Shown piece after piece: positions 33,455-45,400 of a DNA stretch of 64,000 bases. Origin of the DNA: Lumbricus terrestris (Eukaryota; Annelida; Clitellata; Crassiclitellata; Lumbricidae); contig OX457036.1 in assembly GCA_949752735.1 (NCBI GenBank), forward strand, positions 83,984,991-84,048,990, in the 5' to 3' direction. Both the position numbers and the translations under genes were made by a program. Each line of letters starts with the position of its first letter. The stretch's first letter is position 1. The notes beneath the pieces are model-generated. The model ran no database searches, was not told where the DNA came from, and saw nothing but the letters and a program-made list of their open reading frames with translations.

Positions 33455-36400
33455 TAGTAACATTGTCAAAACGGCTATCTTGCAGATGATGTTTCTGCCA
33501 ATGATGTTTACTACGTTCCAATTAAAACCGCACCGAAGAAATTGAGCATTAAGGAACTTGCAGAAATTTTGCAGGACAATGCCAGGGCATCAAGACGTTT
33601 ACAACAAGAGTTTTCGGTAGGCCAACATAAATTAAAGCAGATTAAAAAATTACAAAGTTATTAAGTGTCTTTGCATGACAATGAGTGAATTAATTTTGTT
33701 CGGCAACAAAGTTAATACGAAATATTTGATTTCTTTAGCTACATTTTGAATTTGTATGATTTCGACATTATGACCTCTAGTGACGTAGCCTATTCTGGGT
33801 TTAGGATTTTTAGAATAGCGCTTTAATAACTCAAACAATTTACTGCAATTGTCTTTTAACATTGCGTACACGATACGGTTGTAATAACAGTTTCGACACT
33901 TCCTTTGGTTGACCAGTCAGATCTAGCAGATCCCGACACTCTCGTCAATGAGTGGTTAATCGCCATTATGGCATTTTCCCATAAACTCACATTTACGCTG
34001 CACATTAGCCTTCTATGTCGCAGCTGTTACTACCAGCTTCGACAGCTCAAGGTCATTTCCCGCTCTTTGACTCCTATCGCAGCCCTTGTTCATGCGTTTG
34101 TAGTTTCACGTTTGGACTACTGCAGCGGCATATATGGTGGACTTCCGGCCTGTCGGGTAGGTCCCCCAAATAGGGTCCAGCGCACCGTTGCACGACTCAT
34201 AGGCCGCATTCTCAAGTTTGGCCGAGTTTCTGAGTACATGGGGGGATGTACTCCACTGGTTCCCTTACCCACAGCGCATTGCTTACAGAATTTCTTTCTT
34301 TGTCCGACACTGTTTTGAGGGTTTAGCCCCTTTATAGCCTACTTGCAGGAGATCTGCTGCTTCACCACGCACGTCCAGAGCCGATGCTTTCTCCGCTCAG
34401 CTGACCAAGCGGAACTTATTGTTCCCGCTCACGGACTGCAATCAGACAGCGCCGTGCTTGACGGTGCTTCCTCCGTGGGTGACCCTGCGACCTGAATATC
34501 CTTGCTATCCTTAGTCAAATACCTACTGGTCTTTCTGCCTCATTTCTTTCTCTTCTTAAGACTGTGTTATTTGACCGGGGTTGGACTGGTATCGCTCCTG
34601 AGTGGATAACCTTGAAGGAGCGCTATATCAAATTATCAACAAATAAATAAATAAATAAATAAAATCTTAAACAAGGCTTGATTGATTCGTTGCTATAATG
34701 ACACGATACGGCGAGTCTTTGGTAACTGGCTTTTTCTTAAGGTTCCTTTTTTGGTCTTTAGGTTCCTCAATTGACACACTAGCAAACACATTGGTTGGAA
34801 TAGATTTTGTATCTGAAACCAGGCTTGTTAAATTAAGCAAAAGTCACTCAAAATCACCTTAATTCTAGCCGGTTTCTGGTGCATAATAGCAGACCATTCG
34901 CACTTTAATAGTGGTGATTTAAAATTAGTCATTAGCTATGAACGAAGTTAATGAGAAATAACAATTGATAGAAAGCAGTGCAAAAATTCACTGATCATCT
35001 TCATTGTTGTCTTGTCAGAGCGTGGCTGTGGATTGTAAAGCACCTTGCGTTGCTGGCAAAGGAAAGGAAGTGAAGAAGAAGAATCGCTTTAAGAACATCA
35101 TTCCTTGTAAGATTAACTACATTCTGCGTACATTGTATTCGAAAACTACCATTATTATTTTCATGCTAAAGAATTGTGAGTATAGCAAAATTAAACAATT
35201 TTGTCTTTTTGCCTTCAGGACATTGTCTCAGTTAGCTCAATTGGCTACTGTGCCAGAAGATGTAAATGTTCACATTTTTATATAGCGAAGGCATAACCTC
35301 GACTCTTTTGCTGATTTCTCATTGCAAGACAGCGCCTGAATCTATTTCGAAGTCACATAGATTGGATCAATTTGTTGCTCCTTTATCTTTAGGCCTACTC
35401 AACATAGCCTAGTTAAGACTGCAACTGTGCCGAATGTGGTATGCGGACGTTTCATCCCCAGACGATTAAAGTTAAATTAAAGTAGTCTAAGCATTAAGAC
35501 AGTAACAATAGTATTAATATTGAATGATACTATTAAATATTAATGCCTTAAGACCATAAGACAGGGATGTGCTTTACTGCAATGCTTATTGAATCAATTA
35601 TTTCTGCACGAGTGTCACGTCGTCTATGATGGCCTACACGAGGACCATAAAGGACGTGGAACCCAATCAAATGATCAATGGTTGTGAAAGATAGGGTTGA
35701 GGCCACGCGGCCGTCATAGAAAACGTGTAGGACGACTTCTACAGCTAGACTCGGCATACCGGTATCCAAAAAGTATTTAAAGTAGGATGTTATGTTTTCT
35801 CCATAGATGATCACTGTCGAGTCACTTTACCGACTACTAATAATGCGCCAGGTTCTGATTACATCAACGCAAGTTTCATACAGGTGACAAATGGACTACT
35901 TTTTCATTGCTGCAACAACAGTAGGCCCTATGATTTTTCACTTAAAATACTTAGTTGTTTTGTCATATTATTCCAAGAACGACTCTTTAACGAGGCTAGC
36001 CTATAGCCAGTATACCGTGGTGATTCTGGTGAATCGTTCATTTATATGATTTACTAGTTAAATTTTCAAAAAATTATATTATATTTAGATTAAAAGCATG
36101 TGATAGGATGCAACATTAAATTAAAGTATGAAAGAAGTTGCCTAGGAGACTAGAGAAAATAATAAAATCAATGAAGATCAAACAAAATCATCAGAGATCA
36201 GAATAAAACAGCAATAAAAATTAAAAAAGAACAAGAATACAAGTATATTAACAAAAAGGAATAAAAATAAAAGGCAAGGATGCAATAAATACCAAGTGCT
36301 GCTGTCTTTAGGATTCTAAATTTATAATAGGCTACGCTTCACTTGAAAACCCATGATCTGTTGCCTTGTAGCCTTTGTTGTAAATCCCGCTTTTCCATAC

Positions 36401-39400
36401 TTTCCAGATTAAATAATAATTATGACTATGATTGCATAAGATGAAAGCCATATCAAAGTTAATTGTGTGCATACTTTTCACAGGGATACTACGATTCGGA
36501 CAAACTGATAGCAACACAAGGTAAGAAGATATCGTGCGAGCAAATATAGGCCTTTAAATTATTCATACTGGTAGAAACGTTAATGTTTGAAATATCTCAA
36601 CTCTATTAAATAGCCTACTATCTGCTGCTCTAAGTAAGCACAAGTTATAATTATTATCTATGTAGGTTACCCTGAACTACAGCTTTTGTATCTTGTTGAC
36701 TTTGTGTCAGCGATACTGCACAATGAAGAACTAATAGTAGTAGTCTAAGTGTTTCTATAGCAATAGTATATTGCACGTATATCGTGTGTTGTTGTTTTAG
36801 GACCACGAGTTGAAACAATTGACGATTTCTGGCGAATGATCTGGGAATATAAAGTGGGAACTATTGTCATGGTTGCTCAACTTGTTGAAAACCAAAAGGT
36901 TTGTAAACAGTAAATGATTCTGAGGAGTTGGGTATTTTAAAGCCTAGATGTGCAGCCTATATTAGTCATATGTTCATAATATTTATGTTCAATTGATGCT
37001 CTTTTTGTTCACGCCATGCAAGAATTTTCATTTTCACAGACGAGAGATGAGACGATACGAAACTTGTATGACTCCGATAAGTAAGCTTACTCCACGTGGG
37101 CATGCTGCTAGTGTATGTAATGTAATGTAAATCTTCGAGACTTTCTCAGCGCCCACAAAAGCCACGTCAGGGAGACCAGCTTATTCACCGGCGTGAATCA
37201 AATCAAGTCCGCAATAGCCATAGCTGCCGTTTTCGTTCCGGTGCCAGGTCAAAATCCGAGGAAGTCAAGCCGAGGAGACAGCGTGGTGTTATCGGTGGTT
37301 GTCGGTGACGGTGGTAGTTGAGTGATGGAACCTGATTGGAATCTGGGTAGGACAGCTTGAAGAGTTCGGTTTTCAGACGTGAATGGAATGCAGCAGAGGA
37401 GAGTGCAAGCGGAGGAAAGGTTGAATTTGGAGGAGAGATTGGAGAGATAGGAGGATGAGCGAACATGCGGAGGTATGTTGGGAGTCCGTTCCAAAGAGCT
37501 GGTGCAGCATAGACGAAGGAGCGTTTGCAGAATTTCAGAGAGGATGATACTGGAGGCCGAGAGAGAGAAAGATATGATGATGAGCGAGTAGACATGAATG
37601 GGCGGTTGGATGGTGATTAGTTGACGAATGTAGGAGGGCTGAGAGGTTTGAAGAGCGTTGTTACTTAATAATCCTACGCGAGTGGGTCTCTTCACTTTGA
37701 GCAAATCGCCTTCTCCATTCGTCTCTGTTCATCGCCAATCATCCGACCTCGTCTAAACCGTCCCATGCACCTCAGCTATCTCCTGTCGGTCCACAGTTAA
37801 TTCTTCCTCTGCCCACAGAGAACCAGACCATCACTTGTTAGGTTCTTCTGTTTTATACCATCCATTTAGGTGATCTGCAGCTTCTGATAATTTTTCTAGA
37901 TCCGCTTTCCGGTTCGATCTTTAAAAAGTTAATCGGTATTTTGTCACGGCATAAACATGCGGAATTGTTTAATTGACAATGAAACTTACCAACTCATTAA
38001 TTTTTGATAGGATGTTAGCTCGCTCTTCGTGGTTGCTGGTTTAAATGCACACTTCTGAACTATAAAAGGGGCCTCTGAGGGCTTTATCATATAGGCCTAC
38101 AGTTATATTGCATCATACTGTGTTCACAATGTTCTTGCATCTGAGTCTTCGAGGTTTAGATCTGTCCATATTATATAATACGTCTCATTATACAATTTTG
38201 GCTAATGTTTGTTTTTGTTGTTCGTAGTCAAAGTGTGAAAAGTATTGGCCTGAACGTGGACAGAGCTGCAAATATGGATCGGTCAAAATAACATCAAATA
38301 AAGAAGATATTTACTCGGAATTTGCGATAAGAGATTTTCTAGTTTCTAAGGTAAAAGTTATAGCATCAGGTATCTAACAAAATAATGGTAGTCTACATGT
38401 ACATTAGTCTCGGCAGTGCGCAACTATTGCGCATTATTTTACGATGCTTTTTAGCCTACTCTGTCAAAGTTAGGCTGTTGATCTGTTAAACTTATAGAGG
38501 ATTTTCTAAGCAACGTCAGAGCTATAATTTTTTAGTTCAAAAGCAAATATCTGTATCTAAACATTACCAGAGTCAACTTTGATCGTAAGCGTACTGTACA
38601 CTGTAGGCTACGTGCAAGTTTGATTTAGAGGCAGAACCATGTTGACGAATTCCTGTGATCGCGTTTTTCTTTACTGCAGCAGTGGAATTCTTCGATATCA
38701 GAGCCATGTTAGGAGGAGTTCCGATAGAGCCAAGTATAATTAGGTCTATGTTTGTAACCGTTACGTTTATCTTTGAAGGGTTCAGAAACAGTTGAAGTCA
38801 AACAGTGGCAGCTGCTGTCTTGGGAAGACTGCAAAACACCGCTGGACGTTAAGTACTTTTTGACATTTCGCAGAAAAATTCGGCAAACCATTTCACCTGA
38901 AAAGTACACCGTTGTCCACTGCAGGTAAGAAGAAATCTCTGCTGCTGTTCCAAATGCGAACACTGAAAATGCAAGTAACGGAGCCTACTCAGAACACTGC
39001 TTCGTCGCAGAATTTAAAATGCTGACTGAATTTTAGCGTTTCTGTATTGCTGTTTGTTTGCCATTAACGTATAGTGGCGTATAATTGATTTAAATGCGGA
39101 TGAAATATTTTGGACTGGCCTGTGTATCGCCTAGATATGATTGAACTTGGCTCCAAATTTTAATATGTTGCTTTTTGAATTGATGGACATTGGTGGGTTC
39201 GAACCTTGACTTTTGCACAAACTTTTGGACCTTCATGGTGTTCAAGCAAGAGCGTCGTCTTTAATTGCGACATTTAACTTTATAATGACTTGGTTTGTGC
39301 ATGTGTTGCCGCTGAATTATTTTAAAATATGACGGAGTAGGTTTATATAAAATAATGTCTTTTTTAATACAGTGCAGGCGTTGGTAGAACGGGAACATTC

Positions 39401-42400
39401 ATAGCTGTCGATAACTTAATAGAAGAAGGCAAAGCTGAAGGAACAGTTTGCATTCTTGGTTGTCTTCAAAAACTGAGACAACAGAGGTCACAGATGGTTC
39501 AGACACAGGTAAATAAACGATATTTAAAGCAATCAAAAGTAATGTGACCTATTAAAATTTGTGACAACTGCAAGAGAATCATATCTCACTTACTTTCGCT
39601 CGTAGGTAACCTCTTATTATTAGCTAATAATAATTCTACATAATTTATTTGAATTCCAACTTTTGCGATGCCTTATAAGGCTTATATCATGAAGAGCGTC
39701 TCGTCCTGCATTCATCGGATGTTACGGGATTTTAGTCTGAGAATTCGCTGAAAAATTTAATAGGCCAACGCAGCGTCAATTCTTTCTTACAAGTATAGGC
39801 CTAATCATCGAGTTTGCTCTGCTCCACTCTAAAAACGTGATACCAATCAAAGCGTTGCTATTTTGTCATTTTTCGATGAGTTAGTTGCTGTAAAGCACAT
39901 ATTTTACCACGTTCGTGAAGCAAGTGACTCACGAAAGTATAAATAGATGCAAGTTATTTTGCAAGACTGTCATTTCCTGATTTTAGAAACAGTATGAATT
40001 TATCTACGCTGCTCTGTTGACGGAATTTATGCTTGGAGACACTACAATCCAGGGCGAAGATTTTGCATCGACGTACAACGCATTGCGACAGAAGAGTCCT
40101 GACACAGGAAAAACGAAACTGGAAATACAATACAATGTAAGGAAATTGACTACTGAAAGTTGTTTGCAAAGGATATTTATTATTTTGGTTTCAGTACATT
40201 AACTCTGCTGACTCACGCTAATTTGTAGCATGCCTAGATGTTTCAATGGGAGCAATTTGAATGCTGCAAAGAAATTAAAAACTGGCCTATTAATTAAAAT
40301 CTCGAGTTGAACTTCTACAATAGGCCTGTTGTAATTCCACGTTGCTAAACTCTAAAGCAATGCTAGGCCAATTAATTAAGATGAAATTGTTTACTATTTG
40401 TAGATGTTGGAAGAAACAAGACACCAGATCTCCGAGTATGGTAAGTTTAAGTCATTCTGTAGCCTATTAAAACCGAATTATAACATACAACATATCATGA
40501 ACTACATTCACGAAAAGAGTCAGGTCTTCGCTTACATACATTTTTGTTATTAACTTAACGACAAGCCGCGTTCAGTTCGTGTTCTTCGATGAAGAAGAAG
40601 AGAACATAAAAACATTGTTAGTTGCACTATACGTTGCTCTTAGACTATCTGACGGTTCTGACCTTAAGCTAGACATCTGGAAATCACATCATCCGACTTT
40701 TAGAAGGATGTCATGAATAGCCTAAGATGATGCAAAAATGTTGTAGGCTATAATAGCTGGCGTCGCCGCTGACAATATTATCTACAACTGATTTTCGTTG
40801 TCGCTACCCTCAGCATCTGTAATTATGAGCCCAAACTTAGAAACAGTTAAATTTGTTTTAGTTTAGTATAAAGTTCTCTGGGCGTTGAAATGGCCCTTCT
40901 CAAACGTCCTGGCGAACGTTAAGTGCACACTATATTTTGTGAGACAGGAATCATGTCTTTACATTGCAGAACCTCAGCTGCGCCTGACATCAAAATCACT
41001 TAGAAATAACAAGGTTGCCCAAATGGATGGAATACTTGTACAGGTCAAGTCAAATCAGCCGTTTATTCTTTACTATCTAATAATGGCCAATCGCACTTTT
41101 GTGTAGGCCTATATCTAAAACACTATTAAATAAGTAAGTACCGGTAAGATATTCTTTATTGTACCAGCTGCAAATCGCACCCTGTGGGGCGCGGTCTTGT
41201 AGTGGTGGCGTCGTTGCCTTGAAGCCGGAAGGTTCGAGGTTCGAATCCACCTCGCCGCGTAAGGACCTTGGGCAAGTCCTTCACTCACAATTGCTCAGCG
41301 CTTCGGCGTGAAACTCCGATGCAGTGTCCGCTCTGCATTCGGGAGCGCCTCTGAGTAGAGAGAGCTTGAAGGGGCGCTATAACAAGTGCACATACAAACA
41401 AACAATCACCCTGGTTTACAACTTTACATGCATATAAAAACACGACAAGTAAAGACAATTACTAGACAAATCTGCCAGCCAACAACGGCGCCCATCCCAT
41501 ATTACTCGTCCTCTGATAACACCGTTCCCACGACAGACAGAGTCATACGAACTAACACTTTACTGCTCGTTGTTTAGAAACAAGACACGCTAACGATGAT
41601 ACACGCATCCCTTGATTAAACAGCTAAAGGTCCTCTAGTCCTTAAAATATAATTTTATTCAAGGCAATATTTAGTGCTTAGGTGTGCATAACTGACAACT
41701 GTGCAACCTAGCCTACAGTCTAAAAACTGCTTGTGCATGTCTACAGGGCTGGAAGAAACCTGATCATTTCATATCAGTAAAGCAGCCATCTCTCAACACA
41801 ATTCCTGACTTTTGGACAATTTGCTTAGAAAATGGATGTCGCACGATTTTATTTGTAGACGACAAACGGGTAAACGACACAGTTTCGCTCTACAAGCTCT
41901 CAAGTGACTCGATAGTAACTGTTAAGCTTACATCAGTATAATGAAACTATTTGATCATTTTGCTCGCATAGGCCTACTGGACATAATTCTTTTCTACTAA
42001 TAGTGTAGTCTTATTCAGAATATATATAAATCAGAATATGCGTGTAGGCTATATATATCACTGATTGTAATAAGTTATTTCTTTTAATCAGACATATCAG
42101 AGTCTATCTGCTTTCAAACTCATTTTAAAGTTACCGCCTGATATTTTAGGTCAAATAGATTACGTGAGGTAAATGACTACAGTTCGGTAGGACAGGTCTA
42201 GGCTTATACACAACTTCGATTTCCAATTACACGGGAATGCTGTCAATATGAGCCGTGTTTTTCTTTCAGAGCGAAGGCGTTTCATTTCTTCCGACCAAGG
42301 AAAAACCGGTGTCAATTACTGGTTCGACCACTTTACTGCTGCAGAGTGAATCTGAAGAAGATTATGGATTGATTTACAAAATTTCTCAACAGATTGAGGC

Positions 42401-45400
42401 AACGTATGAAAACAGAGCCATTTATGAAAACTGGGTGAGTTTGAAATCGGCGAATATATGTGTCTTACATCAAAAACTGTGGCTTGGTGAATTTGACCAA
42501 TATGCACATTGCACATGTGCAATAGACTAACTGTCATTATGGTAGAAATTGTCAGTCTTTGTTCTTAATCATTTCAATTTTGAATTCAAGCTAGCATACA
42601 AGTATTTTTAATGTTATTTTGACCATCTGACCATTGACCATTAGGCCTACACATTACTTTAATATAAAAATTGTAGAACGAAAAACATCAGAAATATTCA
42701 TAACTGGAATTAGTGCTCTTATAACATTCGTAAGGCTTCATTGAGCTTTAACAACAGCTTCTACAGTTGACATTCCATTATTGTGTAATCAGGAAATCAA
42801 TAGCCAATCTACTTTTAGAAAACATTTAAAAAACTTAAAACTACATCTGCTCTCGAGCTCTGTGCACTAACTCTGAAGTTGACAATTACTACACGTGTTA
42901 AGCATCCTAGAAGCAGTTTGCTACTGACGATGACATAGAAATTGTCTTAATTACATTACAATTCATTTGTCTTTCAGAAAGGTGTTGGAGAACAATTCGA
43001 CATATCTGTCATACACATGACTGAGTTTCTGAAGACCCACTCAATTGAGTTTGAGGGACTTCTTTCAATTCATAAGGCACTTCGGACACTCAGCACCGCT
43101 GGTCCAGTCCTCGTTGTCTCATCGTAAGATGATTGTCATCCTTTAAAGATAAACAATCATAGTAATGTACTAGAACAGTAATATCCATCCCATCAGTCTG
43201 TACCGTTATGCATACCAACGGCCACAGTTACTCCGCAGGTAGACTACATCGGACGTTCGAGTACCAGGAACGTCGCTAGACAGCGCTTGAAAATTCTCCT
43301 GTCCGAAACCTAGGTGTAATCTTTGACCAGCATCTTAGCTTCTCCGACCACATAACCCAACTTACCCGCACTTGTTTCATGCTCATACGAGATTACCGCA
43401 GAATTCGACCTATGCTCGACTTTAAAACTGCATCCACAATAGCCACATCCATAGTTCATGCGAAACTTGATTACTGCAACTCTCTCTTCCTAAACATTGA
43501 TATAACCCAAATTAACCGTCTCCAAGCTATCCAGAATACCCTTGCTCGTGCAGTGACGAAAACCCCCAAACGTCACCACATCACTCCTGTTCTGAAATCA
43601 CTTCACCATGGCTCAAAATACCTGAACGCATAGAATACAAAGTCCTCTCACTCACTTACAATACACTTCAATCATCCCAGCCGTTCTACCTTCGTCAGTT
43701 GTTCACCATCCAGCCACCTCGTTCAACACGCTCCTCATCCTCCATTACACTGCTTCGCCCTCCCATCACTTCATCACTGAAATTTGCAAACCGCTCCATA
43801 GCCATTGCCGTTCCACCTCTCTGGAACAAACTTCCGCCAGCACTTCGGCAAACTTCCGACCCATCATACGAACTCACCAAAACTCCACCTCTCGCTATCT
43901 CCCCACAGGTCTTTCACTCAAAGCTGAAAACATTGCTCTTTCACAAATCCTATCCTGATTCCTCCTCTTCTCATCACATCCCTCGTCATTTCAATTCTAA
44001 ACATCACCCACCTTAGTCGTCCATCTATCTGCCTGCCTGACTCTCCGGACTTGACCCGCTGCCTATCGATTTTGTTTTGATTGAGCGCCTGTGAATAAGC
44101 TGGTTCCCGCGACTTGGCTTTTGTGGGCGCTGTAGAAGTCTCGAGATTACGATTACGATTACGATGATACGACGGTCGATTTCGATTCACTTCGTTAGAC
44201 ATGCAGTGGGTATACTGGGTAAATGGGAGAGATGGGAGATGAGAGGGCTGATTTTAAGTAACCAGCCGAAGCTCACTAAACTTTTCCGTCTTAGGATGGA
44301 CAAACATCAGTGACCTAATAGGCCCTATTAGATCCAATATTGATTAAGCATTGATCATTTGGAAAGTGGAGCTTGAGTCATTAAAGTAACTATGTGGACT
44401 TGTGCAGAGCGCGTTTTTCATGCTGCTCAACACTTCAGTGAACCTAACGTTCAGTGTTTGCTGTTTCCGGGGTTTTCGTCTACCAGTTCTTTTGAATGTA
44501 GTATACTATATTATAAGTATATTATATTATAATGTCTTATATTAATCTAACTATTCCGTTAGACAAGGATGGGTCTGGTTTGACTCTGGCCAAGCGAGCC
44601 TTGTCTATCGCGGACCATAAACTATGAAATTCTTTGGGGGAAAGGGGAACATGTTCCGTTTACTGAGTCTCTTTGGCCCTCATATCTCAAGAAGTACAAA
44701 GTCATCTTTTATGTACTAGCGTCCTCCGTGGTCTGTTTCTGCCTTTTCGGACTCCCTGTCTAGCTATCGATCCCTCCGGACCTAACGATAAATCTGACTT
44801 GTACAAAGATTTTTGACGAGTAGCGACTATAAACAATTGCCTTAAGATACATTGGGGCAAGAAAACTTCACAAATTATTATATTTGTTACTATAAGAAAG
44901 TTATTAACTGTAACCTTGACATACTTTTACTTTGTTATTGAAGGACTGACTACGAACTGACAGGATTCTGTCTGGCGGCTTTAAACGGTTTTGACATGTT
45001 GACAGAAGTCAAAGAAATTGACGTCTACCAGATCGTACAAGATATCAGAAAATCAAAATCTTCGTTCATTTCATCATTGGTAAGCTTATGCTTAGAGGCC
45101 TAAACTATTATTTTCATTAGGGGTGTAGGTCCAATAGCAAATCGTGATGATTAAATCTGATATCGCAAGAATAAACTGTTTTAGTTGTCTCTATTTATGC
45201 TTTCTAGTTCAAAACAAAACTCTCTTAGGGCAAAATTGAATGGACGCAATTTCTACACACTACTATTATTATTAACGCTAAGACATATTATTTTTAGGCC
45301 TATTCCAACACGTTGCAGACATTTTCCACTTGTACGCTACATAATTCATTTGAGTTGTCGGGTACGATTATGTTTGATTTTTATCATGGGATTGTATTGA

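Noticed and set aside
41189..41259. Possible tRNA gene
   Set aside because: The B box is perfect but the sequence does not fold into a full cloverleaf by eye and is joined to a LINE-like tail; it is a SINE head. The same holds for the heads near 49.2 and 24.0 kb.
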